A DNA stretch of 64,000 bases, from assembly GCA_951230915.1 (NCBI GenBank), contig OX579636.1:43279912-43343911 (forward strand), read 5' to 3'. Source of the DNA: Antitrichia curtipendula (Eukaryota > Streptophyta > Bryopsida > Hypnales > Leucodontaceae). Position 1 is the stretch's first letter. Each line of letters begins with the position of its first letter. Made by a program: the position numbers and the translations under genes. The notes below the pieces were generated by a model, which saw only the letters and a list, made by a program, of their open reading frames with translations, searched no databases and was not told the DNA's origin. This document shows positions 48,685 through 64,000 of this stretch, piece by piece.

Positions 48685-51470
48685 TGAATGAAAGACTTCT
48701 AGATGTTGGGTATCAGATCTTGACTTTGGTGCACTCGGGGGGGTATTTGGAGTGATATTGCGTGCTGCAAACACTTCATTTTTTTGAAAAACACCCTGGC
48801 TTTAGTTCAAGATCGACGAGTATACTGAGCTAACTGTTTGCAGAAATGAAGGCCATAAGCCAGCATTGATGACCTCTTTTACTGTGCTTCCTTCGTAGAT
48901 TGATGGAGATTCGTCTTGTCAGGTTAAAAGTCTTGTAAAATTGCCGATTCGATACGTTTGCATGTCGGTCTTCAGGTACTAGTCCAATGATATGCAGCAC
49001 TCAGTTCTATGGAGATTTGATCTTAAGAGAGGAGACTTCAAGAAGTTCCTCAACTCAAAGATTCAAAAGCTGACCTCTCGTTTTATAAGAAAAATCACGA
49101 AACGGTTTGCAAGTGTTCCTCGTGATCACTGACTACCTTGGTTGATTGTAGCCCAGGTCCCTATCACAGCTTGGAGGGAAGACCATTTCCTTGTCGCACC
49201 ACTCATTTGCTTGAACATTCAACTGGTAATCACCACTTGATTCTTACACCTGCATACCAACTGAGTGCGTGGGTTGGACACCTTCACTGTCAGAGGTTGC
49301 GTCGACAAAATTTCCTTGTTGAACAGGATTGCGAGCATACGATGGTAAACATCCATCGTAAACAGTGCGGTATGCCTTTCTGCCGAGCACATCAAGTCAC
49401 ACGTAGGAGACGAAAATGTGGCGAAGGCATGTCGATGACAGTAAGTTACAAGATACCCACGTACTCAAATGATATTTTATTATCAGCAGCTGTGGTCCTG
49501 CAGGCTGACCTCTTTAGATGTTGGCTCTCCGGATTTTCAGCATTCCGTAGAATGTTTGCAGAATTTACCTTTTTAATGAAGTTTAACACGGAAAACCAAT
49601 ATACATCAGGATATGTTGACGGGTACAAGCACTTGGTTGGCTTCACAGATTTGGGTAGAAATTGAGACACGAAGACCTCTTTAACCCTGGAATGCTGGAC
49701 TGGTCACTGTGGAAATCGTCCTTTTGGGTCCTGTATCGGTGAATCATTTGCTTAGAAAAAGGATGTTCATCCTAATTCCATGAAATAGGGTTCCACCAGA
49801 CATGTGTGTCAACCTCAATCAGCCAGGCATCTGATGATATCATGTGGATACAGAATCGAGAAATTGCTCCAGTTAAACACATACAAAGGATGTCACCTGT
49901 TTCCCACATCTTTAAGCTGCGTAAGGAAAATAGTACTGGGACTACTCCAGTCTGTCTGAATGGATTCGTTTGAAATTCTAGACCGTCATTCCTGACTAGA
50001 TCTGAGAGAACCCGAGCTTGAGAAAGCTACCCAATCCAGTACTAATCTACTGAGTCATTTCAGTGACGTATGACTCTTTGCCAATCGAAGATCCAGCCAC
50101 TTAAGTTAGGCCAACTCGTAAAGACTGAAGCGATTTTTCCTGTGATGGCAGAACTACTAGCAGGTGATGCAAAGATTGACGTTTCATCCTACCGGTATTG
50201 GTCCCAATATACGAGTTTACGAGAGTAACTGTGAGTAATTTCTTGGTAATTTTGAACGTGACCGTAGTCAAAAATGGAAACGTCCAAGATGATGGACATC
50301 TGCAGATGCCAGAAACCACCACACTTAAGGCGACTGTAAGGTCACCTGAATTCGTGGTTTCTGGTTCGTTACAAGCTAGTCCATTGAGAAAAGATCCCGG
50401 AGGAGATGACGACAACGAACAAAGTTTTCCATAATTATGTTCGGGGTACTTACATCCAGGCCTCTCCGAGGTACAGTACCCCCATCGACGGAATTCACTT
50501 CGTTCCTACAATACGCTTCCCCCCTCGTTGAAAAACAACAACCGGACCAGACAAGCTGTAAGGTAACTAAAATTGCATGACTAAGCTCTGATATGACCAA
50601 TATGCTCTGGAAAGTAAATAATAATTTTTGCACATTGGTGAAAGACTATGAATCAAAATGCAAGCCGTTCCATTGTGAATTAGTCACAAATTTTCACAAA
50701 TGCAAGGTGTAGGGTGCCAAAATTGTCATGTAGGTGATGCCCAAATGTATTTACTGCACATGAAGAATGACATTAGAGAAGAAGTTAAAGAAACAAGAAA
50801 GTGTACCCAAAATTGTCCACTTCTAAGGTTGCCACCTCCAGAGTTTTATAAATAGAGCTTCCCACTACTCAAAATTCACCTTACATTTGTCCTTGTTATG
50901 CGGTTCATTTTGGATATCTTCCCTGTTCAGATTTCCTTCAAAAATAGGTGTCGGTTTTGAAGAGTGGTCCATTTTAGGTATAGTTACCTTAATGAACCTT
51001 GGCTCACACGGATCCCATGCAGTCCTCTTGTTGAGGTCAACTACATTTAACAATGTTGCTCACGTAGGGCACCTAATAAGACTAATACTATGGTAGAACC
51101 ACCCCATTACCAACTAGACATCCATATCCAACCTATAGTGTATAGCTATTTCCAATCAAGGCTAAAAGAAATTTTCCACCAAGTTTGAAATGTGATTTTT
51201 TTCCTTTGCAAAGTTGGGACTATAAAACATGTGCGAAATTGCTTAAGTGGTTGACTACAGGTGGTTCTACCACAATATTGTCACTCATGTTTGAAACGAC
51301 CCTACCAACATCCTAGGTTCCTAGTCGGCCATTCATTGGTGACACCATGTCTATTGACTTCCTACCTCTACAACTTTTCTACTCTTGCCTTCTCTGCGTC
51401 CTATTTGCATCTGCTTGTTGCTAGTTCTCAAATTATGGTGTCTCTATCTTCATCTTCTGAGCTTCTGAGC
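48685..51470. other. Intergenic downstream of P5CDH
   Basis: Probably begins with the P5CDH 3' untranslated region. Moderately GC-rich to about 50.6 kb with open frames lacking domains, then AT-rich. No repeats with defined ends were found. Confidence 0.3.
49138..49665 (+). other. Unrecognised open frame of 175 codons downstream of P5CDH
   Basis: It is the longest open frame between the dehydrogenase and the 51.5-kb MITE. No domain, signal peptide or membrane segment is apparent. The composition is less AT-rich than its surroundings, which lengthens open frames by chance. It begins 0.45 kb after the P5CDH stop, so it could be 3' untranslated sequence. I do not claim a gene. Confidence 0.15.
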
Positions 51471-51473
51471 TTA

Positions 51474-52205
51474 GGGGTGAATGCAAGAAACACCTGTACT
51501 ATTTGTTGCGTTTTACTACAGTACTCATGACTTTTTTTGGAGTACTTTAAAATTAGAAAATTAATTTGAAAAAAATTTGAAAAATATGAACAATGTATAC
51601 ACCTCTAAGATGAAGGTTTTCACCAAAGGAAATTGATAGAAAACTTCTCTAAGTAGGAGAACTTAAAAAGCGTCAAACCTCAAGAAAATACATACCTTCA
51701 TGTTTTAATTCGGAAAAAATAGTAAAAATAAGTAAATACAAAAAATAAAAAGTGGACATTTGCAACAATTCTATGGAGATGGTCATTCACCAGAAAAAAC
51801 ACCAAAATAATATTTTATATGTTTCAAAATTCAAGCAGAAAGAAGCTCTTTTTGTAGACTTCCACACCACATAAAAATAACTTTTTTCAAAATCCCTCAT
51901 CTGGAGAGATGTAAGTCTACTAGAAGACCATCTCGTCCAAATTTCATCTCAAAATCATTAAAAAAAGGTACTCCTTAGTACTAAAAACCTCCAAATCTCA
52001 TTTGTGACATTTAATCACTAATACTATTTTAATATTAAAATATTTTTGAAAATTATGAAAAAATTATGTAAGGTGTATGATAGACATGAGTACCTTCTCT
52101 AGAAATCTTGAGTCATTTCGAGCAAAAATGCAAAAGTTATGGCCAAAAAACAGATCAGCACTTAGCTTGTGACAAGAAATAGTACAAGTGTTTCTTGCAT
52201 TCACC
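51474..52205. mobile_element. Tourist-like (Harbinger) MITE, 732 bp
   Basis: Ends GGGGTGAATGCAAGAAACAC and, read inward from the right, GGGTGAATGCAAGAAACAC. The similarity continues through TGTACTATTT. TTA flanks both sides (51471-51473, 52206-52208). The interior (CTCATGACTTTTT...GGAGTACTTTAAAATTAGAAA) matches the element at 33.0 kb. Non-coding. Confidence 0.75.
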
Positions 52206-52947
52206 CTTAGGCACACGAGGAGGATAAGACGAGGCATTGCTCTTGTGCATGTGACATTGTTCTTGCATGTGGAGTTCTTTTGTGCAGTCACATCATTTCG
52301 TTGCTGGAGTGTCGTATGATCAAGAGAGACAATTCTAGATGTTCTTAGATCCTCACGGCAATAAGGTATGTGCATTGAATTGAGTTCAAATGTGAGTCTC
52401 AACGTACTTCCCTATATTCTATTTGGTTGGATTTGAGTAGCACTTGCACAAGCATTTCAGTAAGTCTGAGGGTGCATTTTGGACACCATATGAGTGAAGT
52501 TTGCATCTTGGAAGTGTTTTTATAGGTGTCCCTAGTTTGGATAGACTCTTGTGTGTGGCTATTGTGTTGCAATTAGATTTAGTAGCCTACAACAGACTCT
52601 TCTTGTAGTTGTACAAAACATCTCTATGGGCAATACTTCAGTTGAAATTCATTATTTTTATGTTGTTCTACAAAAAATTGTCAATTTTTCTTGAAGAAAT
52701 TGCACCAAATTTCAGCCTCTTTTGGGTTGGAGGTAGACCTCAATTACTCATTATAATAAGAATATAACAAGGGCTAATTCTCCCATCAATAAAGTCCTTG
52801 GGGGCCAGAAGCCGGGTTGATTCAATAAATTTAGTAAATTTTACACCCCTCTCCCTCTCTCTCTTCATTGCCACCTTTACAAGATTGATGAACAAAGACA
52901 AAAGGTCTTAATAGCTCTTGTGTTCTTCATGACCAGTTGTTGCAATT

Positions 52948-53947
52948 TTGCAAAAACTTGCTTTGCATCAACATTATGCTGCATTGGCAATGGTTTTTGT
53001 TGTGATGGTTGGAGAGAGTGGTGCTTCTAGGAGGACATGGAGCATTTGGATGTATGACCAAAATACTCTTTTTGTGGACAAACATTTATTTGAATGTTTC
53101 TCAATTAAATTATTGAAGCAACATACAAGGTTACTTCTTGAAACTTTTGATTATTTTTGTAGTGTTTTTATCTCCATCATTAAGTCATTTACATACAAAA
53201 TTCAGATCATCCATTCCTCTTAGAAATTTGATTGTTCTTTCTTTGAATAGACTTAGTAGTGGAAATATTTTATACAATTGTGTTGAAACTTATGGAATTC
53301 GCAATAGTATTACATCTATCATTGTTAGGGAGTTTAGTGGAGCAATTGAAAAGAATTTTAAACCATTAGTAATTGAAAAACAATCTATAGTTACTTTGAG
53401 GAGAATTATAGCCTAGTTTGAAGAGCTTAGGGGATTATCTTATGTAATTGGAGAGGTTGATGGAAGTCATATACCTATTATTGCTCCTCCTATAGATCCT
53501 ACTTCATATTATTGTGAAAAAAGGTTTTATTCATTTCTATTTTAAGGTGTAGTAGATAGCAAATGTGAGTTGTAGGATTATGATTTTTGATGGGCTGGGC
53601 GTTGCCATGATTGGACTTTGTTTCAAAATTTAGATATTGTGAAGAAAGTGATGAAAGACAAACTATTACTTTACAAATTGATGGGTGACATTGCTTATCC
53701 AATGGGACCATGGTTCCATTTTCCTTTCAAAGGTGAAAAAGATGAATTACCTAGAGCAAAGGCGCACTTGAATTTCATTAAGTCCTCGACAAGAACGGTT
53801 GTAGAGAGAGCATTTGGCATATTAAAAGAGAGGTGGAGGATTATGTTGAAGAGAATTGATATGCCTCTCCAACATGTACCAAATTTGGTTACAACCTCTA
53901 GTTACAACCTACATTTGGCTTCACAACTTGTATATAATACACCATGA
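52948..53947 (+). pseudogene. PIF/Harbinger (DDE superfamily) transposase, disabled
   Basis: Pieces in order: 52948-53150 with ASRRTWSIWMYDQNTLF; a frameshift; 53200-53416 with LSSGNILYNCVETYGI (helix-turn-helix) and SIVTLRRIIA; a TAG; then FEELRGLSYVIGEVDGSHIP, whose Asp in VDGSH is the first catalytic residue. Two or three stops follow around 53540-53590, then 53618-53947 with GRCHDWTLF, LMGDIAYPMGPW (second Asp) and RTVVERAFGILKERWR (catalytic Glu), ending LVYNTP. The catalytic triad survives although the frame does not, so decay is recent. A further open stretch to 54357 may be 3' flank. Confidence 0.85.
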
Positions 53948-54429
53948 CAAGTTCAATGATGAATAAGCGAAAGGAGAGAGAATTATGCATACAAAAAGTA
54001 TAAATCAACTATGGTAGTTAGAGAATTTAGATATTTTTATGGTAGCTATACAAGCTGCAAAAGAGATGAGAAGATACCTTAAAATGGATGAGGTTGAAGC
54101 AAGAAGTGTACAAATTGAAGACATTGAAGAGACCGTGGTAAATGACATATAAGGTCCAGGGAAAGATGAAGATTCAAGTACGGAGGTTGTTGAAACAAGA
54201 AAGGACAAGGAGGCTAAGTAGGATGAAAAATATACTTATGCAAGCTGCACAAGCCTATGAATTATTAGTTGAGTCCTTTGGAGAAGCACATTTGATAATG
54301 GAGGGAAAAAATTTCTTCCCTTGTGATCATGATGCATCAGATTTTACAAAAGACTAAATCTAAAATTTGTTTGTAAGCCTATCCATTTGTTGTTCTACCT
54401 TCCCTAGTAAAATATTAGTTTTCTCAAAA

Positions 54430-55640
54430 TTCTTTACCATGATTGAACAATTTTCGGCCATCTATATGAAAACTCTATAACATTGCTCTTGGAAAATCTT
54501 TTTGTCTACCTTGGTTGCTTGAGTTGGAGTTGGAGTTGGAGTCAGAGTGTCATTTGAATCTTGATCCTTCTCAATGTCCATGGTATTATCTTCAACACTA
54601 ACATAATCATTAATGGATGCTATCACATGTTTCATTACGATACTAGTTTGATGCTACCATTGATCAAAAGAATTGTAGAACTTACATGCGTCGCAGTCTA
54701 ATCTTTGAATTCCATTCACCAACTTGTCTTATTTGTATAGCTTGTACAATTTATTGAGTTCCTTTTTGCAAGCCTCGGATGTTAGACTTAGTCTAGGAAT
54801 TATTGCATTCAACTGGGCATGCAACTTCAACCAAGTATCCACATCTGCACAACACATGTATAAGTTGAAAACATAGTAGGAAAGGTGATTCAGGCTTGAC
54901 TAGGCCTCCAAACAATAAATAAGTTGTAAATTGCACATTAAGGGAGAAGGAAGGTAGACTTGGATCACTCCTAAAGAAATCTTCTTTCATGCCTATAAGG
55001 TAGGAGGATCAAACCCTAGCTCCAACAAAAATTGCTCTCCCAACAATTGCATAGAAGGCCATTGGAGGAGAAAGGGGGAGGGGCTCAGGGCAAGCTCCTA
55101 AAGCCAAGGTCTTTAAAAAATCCAAATCTGACATCTAATTCTTTTTTATTTTATTTTTTTTTAAATTCACATATGTAGAAATTATACCTTGTTTCTTTGC
55201 ATTCTTCAAAAATATGCATTCTATCTTGCCGTGCAATGAAATCATAGTCTCCACATCATAATCCTTTCAATTCTTTGAGCCGAAATCTTCATCTTCCTCC
55301 TTCTCTTTCTTCATGTTCTTTTTGCAAGTCTTCTTTGCAGTTGTGGTTCCTTTCCTTTTTGGTGTTGATGGAGCTACAATCTATACATCTTCCTCCTTTA
55401 TTTCTTTAGTGGACTTTTTCTTTGACTAAGTTGCAAGCATATCCATAATCAACGGTGGCGGTAGAAAAATAGGAGTTCTATGAGGCAGTTGAAAAAAAAT
55501 TGGAAACTCTAGCCTATACTACCTACATGTTCTTGTAAAGAAGTTTGAAAGGGTTGAAAATCATGAGCTTTAGCACTTTGATACCTTTGCATCACCTCGT
55601 ATCCTTCACTAGAATTCTATCCACTCATCTCTAAGGTTCT
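54430..55640 (-). pseudogene. Myb/SANT-like DNA-binding partner gene of the Harbinger element, disabled
   Basis: Read on the minus strand, 54850-54660 gives WLKLHAQLNAIIPRLSLTSE, then CKKELNKLYKLYK, a stop, and DKLVNGIQRLDCDACKFYNS, the trihelix/Myb_DNA-bind_3 pattern typical of Harbinger ORF1 proteins. Upstream (55640-55200) are low-complexity Lys/Glu/Ser-rich pieces that look like a nuclear targeting region, interrupted by stops. Downstream (54560-54380) a helical segment MAENCSIMVKNFEKTNILL is visible. It converges on the transposase, which ends about 0.4 kb away. Confidence 0.6.
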
Positions 55641-57123
55641 CTCTATCTTATTTCTACAACAATAACAACAACAATTTGGCAAGCCCAATTTTTTTTGGGA
55701 GAGACATTCTGCAAGGAGAAGAGAGAGAGAGACAAAGAGAAGATATAAGAGGATGAAGTGAAGATGAGACCAAAAGAGTTGTTCAAATTTCCACAAAATC
55801 CAACGGATCAAGTTTGTTGAAAAAAATTGTATTTTATAAAAAATTAATTTAATTGAAATTTAACATTCACCCCTAGGCCAAAAATTGGATCTTCATTTTT
55901 GGTGCATCCAATTCAATGAGCTCAAGCCATATTAGGTCATGTCTTTTTTAATTAAAAAATTCAATCCACCAAATTGGCCCGGCCTCTAGGTGTAAAGAGG
56001 TGTGGGCCAATTTAAGCCTTTTGGCCAATTACAAGTGAAGATTTTAGGTCTCTTACACAACAAATTGGCTTGGCCTCCAAGTGTAAAGCGGCCCTTAGTA
56101 TAAATTTTCCAAAGCCTACACCTCCAAGTAACATTTTGATTTTTTAAAAGTGGAGAGGATGGACCATAAGTAAACTAACATCTTCATCTTCACTATATAA
56201 TGCCGAAACCCAAAGCATCACACTAATAGAATTGGAATGTGCTCAAGACTATGATTAATGATGATTGAGTTAAGATCAGAAATTCATCTTTCATTTCCTA
56301 TTGTTTACAAATATTATAGTATTGGACTTCTATTATTCCAAAATAAGTGTTGCACTATTGTTGAAATCATTTGATATCAATTTTATTGGTCATATTGTAA
56401 AAAGCATGATTTCAATAGGCTTCAAATCTTATATCACCATAATCAATAAAAATTATTAGTACTACTAGAAGTGTACACTAAAAAAAACATTCAATATGAC
56501 GGTTTTGCTTTAAATTTGTGTTATTTTGAACACATTTGTGATAGTATTGCATTATTTTAAACATAGTCATATTAGTTTTAAATTTAACACTAACCATCAT
56601 CTGGATTTGGGTTTTTAGTGTGGATTTCTATAAGTAAGGCCATATTCATTATATTGAGACTTTTTGCAGATTTTGAGATAGAATGCTGGTTATTGAAAAA
56701 TTCATTTAAAAAAATAGTAATTGAAACCAAAAATAAATAAAGCAAAAATAATGATTTTATAATGAAATTCTAAAAGTTGGTGTTGTTATCTATTTATAAA
56801 AAAATACTAGTAAAGAAATAAAGCAGTTTATCCTCGAGTCAAGGATAAAAATGAGACTACGAAAAGTCTCAATATAACAAATATGACCTTAAGTGAATGT
56901 ATGTGTTTATACAACCTAAATAAAATTAGACAAAACAAGACTCTATTGAACCATTCAAAACAACCATTCCAAACATGAATTTCAAATAGGATATTTATTT
57001 GAGGACTAGGGGTGTAGATCAACAATGTGGTGGAAAGGTGGGTAAATAAAGTTCAATATCCAGTAGTGCCCACAGACCTAGCTGGTAGACATATGGGTAT
57101 CAAGCTTAGGCGACTTTTTAGAA

Positions 57124-57778
57124 ACATTAGGAGGGAATTGAACCTTTAGAGGGCAGTGTTTTTTTTTCCGGCGATTTGGTGCAAAATTGCACCAATTTTT
57201 TTGACCTAGCACCAAGCCTATAGGAAATTTTTAGTAAAATTTTGGATGAAATCGCCAAAAAACTTCAAGTTCAAGAAAAATCTTGGATGAAATCGCCACA
57301 TTGTGAATGAAAATAGAATTATAGATACGTATTTCACATTTTCTATACAACACTTGGATGAATGTTGAAACTTGGAGCACCACCGTAACATTTAATATCG
57401 CCACTTCGCCACTTCATGGAAAATGAAAAACAAAACCCTGTTAGAGGGGCTTTGAGATTTTTCATTAATTTTAATACTAATTCAAGTAAGTACAAGGTTG
57501 TCCACATCATTATTAGTAACACCAAGTAAGAACATTAAAGGTTGTTAATGGCCATTTGGCGTGTGAAAACTTGTGGGAGGCGTGTACTAGCCATCCTCCA
57601 TGACTAAGCCATCATGAGCCATCATAAACCTAGTGGCCATATAGCTTGGGCAATCATGACATACTTTTGAATCATTATGTAATTATTGGACCTGTTAGTG
57701 AATTGAAAGGGCTATTTTCCATCCAAATTTTTGCACTATAAAGTAGCCCCTTTGGGGGTTCAATTCCCTCCTAATGTA
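57124..57778. mobile_element. Inverted-repeat element with 20-bp ends, about 655 bp
   Basis: ACATTAGGAGGGAATTGAAC at the left and its exact reverse complement at 57759-57778. Weaker pairing continues inward (AGAGGG against CCCTTT). The internal segment 57160-57300 (TTTTTTTCCGGC, GCAAAATTGCACCA, TTTGGATGAA) is related to 29766-29890. No coding capacity. Confidence 0.55.
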
Positions 57779-57829
57779 TTCAATTCCCTCCTAATGTATT
57801 CAATTCCCTCCTAATGTATTCAATTCCCT
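57761..57829 (+). repeat. 20-bp tandem repeat, three full units and a partial
   Basis: CAATTCCCTCCTAATGTATT is repeated exactly at 57761, 57781 and 57801, with a degenerate fourth start at 57821. The first unit is the right terminal repeat of the element at 57124-57778, so the terminus itself has been amplified. Confidence 0.9.
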
Positions 57830-60527
57830 TCATACTTGGAGTATGCATGGATTGGCCTTGGAGCGTGTGACTTTCCTTTGATCTACCTGGGCAAAAGAAA
57901 AAAAAGTTGATATTGCATATGACTCTGTATAGTCATATTTTTTATTAATGTGAAATATGACTTCAGTTGATATGTGGAATGTATCTAGTAATTTAAAAAA
58001 TTGAAGGCAAGCATGTTTTGGAAAGTCATGAGTCACATTTTTTGTAGAACTATGAACATTATGTAACTACGAGAGCCGAGAGGTCATATTTGGACTAAAA
58101 TGTATTGTGAACTATAACTCAAGGAAGTAATTTTCCAGATGACTCATAGTCACATTTTTTGAATTTGGATGCACAATTTGTAGTTGGCCATGGGGGGGGG
58201 GGGGGGTGAGGTCTACAATAGCTTTAATTATAAATTCCAATCACATTTTCCATATATTCCAAACGGACATGACATGTTGTAATCATGCATCAACATGGTC
58301 TAATAGTTGAACAAAAGATTTCATGCAATCATAAACAAGTACATATGATTTTAGAGATGCACTTGACATAGTCATATTGGAGAGGAAAAATATAAGAATA
58401 TATGAATGTGACACTTCAATTACATTTATTAGTTACTAATACAAAACATATTACAATGAATCACTTTGTGAATGTATATACACACACTTATAGAGCCTAT
58501 ATTTCTTACAATAATGTAAGCATTCTACTTAGGAATGGCTTACTTCATTTGCTCAAGTCTACCATGGCCTCTATGGATCACTTTGTAATGAAGTTCAAAG
58601 TATCATCCAAATACACCATCAAGTTAGGCATTATTTTTGTTGTTGCCTTCATACAAGAGAATCCTTTCTAATCCTAGAATGGAGGATACAATGATGGAAA
58701 CATTGCCCTCTTTGAATAAACAAACAAAAATTATGAAAATTGCACACACCATCTTTACAAAGATGAATACATATGTTGATACAACCTTCAAAACAACCCT
58801 AAATTACATTAGAATTTCTAGATAACATTCTCAATCTGTTCTAAGAAAACCAATGTAGAGGTTTCCTTGGAATGAAAAGTAAACACTAAGGGTGTAAAAA
58901 TTATTGGGTACTCTTATACACATTCATAGCAATTGCAATTTGAACAACACTTCCATTGAACTTAGTATGAGCACTTCAAATATTTTGTTGCCACACAACC
59001 TTCTTGACAAAATGAGTGGTTAATATCTATTCTATTTTGTAACATCAAACCAAGACAGTGAAACCTCTTTTGCTCAATTCTTTCACCAAAACCTATGCAT
59101 GGATGTCTTCTTTAGCTCAAAACTTGACTCTATCCTCTCACATCACTCCCACTTATAGGGACTTTGATAAGTGTGAAAAAATCATGTCAAAAAATAACTA
59201 AACTAGCAAGGTTAAAAGCATTGACATCTTCAGTCTTCACAAAGGTTCATTGGCTGAGAAACTTGGAAACTCAACTTGCAAACCAGGGTGTTAGAGATTC
59301 GTTTTCATACCAATTTGGACAAGGGTCTTCTTGAATGTGATTGACACAATGATAAAATAACAATTTGCAATTTGGGCGATTTGGGCATTTTGGACACGTA
59401 GGTTGTGACATTAATCCTGAAATGACAGGCCACAATCATTAGCCATAAAATTATCTTCTGACATGATGAATATTTGGTCTCCTCATTTTTTGCAAAAACT
59501 CTGAAAGTCATTCATCACACTTTTGAGTCCTCTGGAGCATTACAAGGTCAAAGAGGTTGGGTAAAGACATGGTCGTTAGTTACAAGAGCAAAGTTTGGCA
59601 TGTTATTAGCAGGGCACAGTACTAGTGCTAGGCAGTCCATATATCCTGGCTTCGGTGAAGCGACGGTGTTCATTTTCTTTGCCCTTGACGACCCGGTTCT
59701 CTGCCTCTATTGCCACCCCCACATTCGTCTTTCCAAAACTCATTATGAGGAGCTTTGGGTTTGTTGTTGATCCCACATTTGTCACAATATGCTGCACAAC
59801 ACAAGTGAGAGTTTCTTTAGGCATCAGGTGCTGGAACCCAGAAACACCTATTACTAATACACGAAAACAATAAGCAACTTATCTACAAGAGGCTCTGCAA
59901 TTGATCTCCTCCACTTGCAGTCCAGAGACCCATTAATCTGTTGCCTCTCTGGTATTTCACTTCAATCTCTGCTTCTATTTGGGTATCAAATAAAGCCAAC
60001 TATTTATAACCAGCTACTGGCCAGGGCATGAAATGCTAGCCTATTTCAAAGGTTGGGGTTTCTATGGAACCACAGGTTTTGCATGTTTTCTGAGCATGCT
60101 ATTTTGTATGCTGCACTCTCAATCTGGTCACCAGAAGAGGGACTTTTTCCCCCACACATTGATGACATCAGTACTACATTGGGAGCTCAGGATGACCAAA
60201 AGGCTCAATCATGTGGAGACTCGCTTTTTGTATGGATGCTATCGACAGTCATACACTTGCAAAAAAGAATTGTTTTCTTAAGCTGGAGAGTCAGTTGACG
60301 AGTAGTGGAATAGGTCCACGAAGTAGAGGAACCTCACCCTGCAAGGTCCACAACACAAATTGGCTAAATTAGGCTTCATAGACTTTGCCAATTAAAATTT
60401 AATTTTCAAATCGAGCTGTAACACAAGTCAGGACCATAACTTGAGGCATGTATTTATAAGCTATGCACTATCCACATGATTGATGCATTATCCACATGAT
60501 TGAAACAAGCGGAAACTATAACTGAAT
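57830..60527. other. Intergenic downstream of the isomerase gene
   Basis: Contains a long G run at about 58192-58206, an AT-rich part to 59.4 kb, and a GC-richer part at 59.5-60.3 kb with overlapping frames but no recognisable protein. The last part may be the isomerase 3' untranslated region. Confidence 0.3.

Positions 60528-64000
<3,473 letters not shown>

Larger units (their letters stand above)
52771..56094. mobile_element. PIF/Harbinger element carrying transposase and Myb-like genes in convergent orientation
   Basis: The right end, read inward, begins GGGCCGCTTTACACTTGG (from 56094) and is followed outside by TTA, the usual Harbinger target. The left end near 52771 begins GGGCTAATTC and shares a downstream GGCCAGAAGCCGGG...TTGATTCAATAAA segment with the right end, but its flank is CAA, so the left border is approximate. 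Inside are a Harbinger transposase (plus strand) and a Myb/SANT-like gene (minus strand), the two proteins this superfamily needs. Both are broken. A short relative is at 4751-5102. Confidence 0.75.

Noticed and set aside
56461..56640. CTACTAGAAGTG-like sequence suggesting a CACTA terminus
   Set aside because: No convincing opposite end or target duplication was found.
60033..60298. Two overlapping 81-82-codon plus-strand frames
   Set aside because: No homology recognised; they lie downstream of the isomerase stop in a GC-richer patch.

Overview
The window is nuclear DNA from a land plant. The evidence is three conserved genes of plant type, spliceosomal introns with GT-AG borders (one apparently GC-AG), and plant-type DNA transposons in a very AT-rich background. 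The lineage cannot be fixed from this sequence; a seed-free plant is possible, but that is a guess.

Three genes are secure. At 22.6-24.6 kb, minus strand, an intronless gene encodes a 653-residue RWD + RING-IBR-RING ubiquitin ligase of the RNF14 type. At 42.8-48.7 kb, plus strand, sixteen exons encode a 572-residue mitochondrial P5C dehydrogenase (ALDH12), the second step of proline breakdown. At 60.5-64 kb, minus strand, the C-terminal exons of cytosolic-type glucose-6-phosphate isomerase run off the right edge. The three genes have no visible functional link; this is an ordinary dispersed plant locus.

Most of the rest is transposon-derived. I could bound these by terminal inverted repeats and target duplications: (i) three copies of an element that begins CCCCTAAA and is always flanked by TTAA (11.8, 20.1 and 30.3 kb); (ii) a 2-kb Tc1/mariner element with a broken transposase (12.9-14.9 kb); (iii) a 1.66-kb CACTA-ended element carrying a long hairpin, a tRNA-like Pol III box pair and a GC-rich minisatellite (27.7-29.4 kb), and a 132-bp CACTA MITE (39.1 kb); (iv) a PIF/Harbinger element with convergent transposase and Myb-like genes, both broken (52.8-56.1 kb), and its deletion derivative at 4.75 kb; (v) a Stowaway-like element (6.0 kb), a G-tract-ended element (5.2 kb), two Tourist-like elements (33.0 and 51.5 kb), three copies of a ~280-bp MITE (4.1, 9.4 and 46.3 kb, the last inside a P5CDH intron), and an element whose terminus is amplified in tandem (57.1-57.8 kb). 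LINE debris is seen at 7.2, 9.9, 10.6 and 38.4 kb.

The remaining intergenic stretches (1-3 kb, 15-20 kb, 31-39 kb, 48.7-51.4 kb, 57.8-60.5 kb) show no recognisable gene beyond weak exon-like fragments at 39.4-41.3 kb. No CRISPR, operon or clear new multi-gene system is present. The least ordinary items are the TTAA-bounded family, the cargo of the CACTA element, the complete Tc1-type element and the duplicated 3' end of the isomerase gene.
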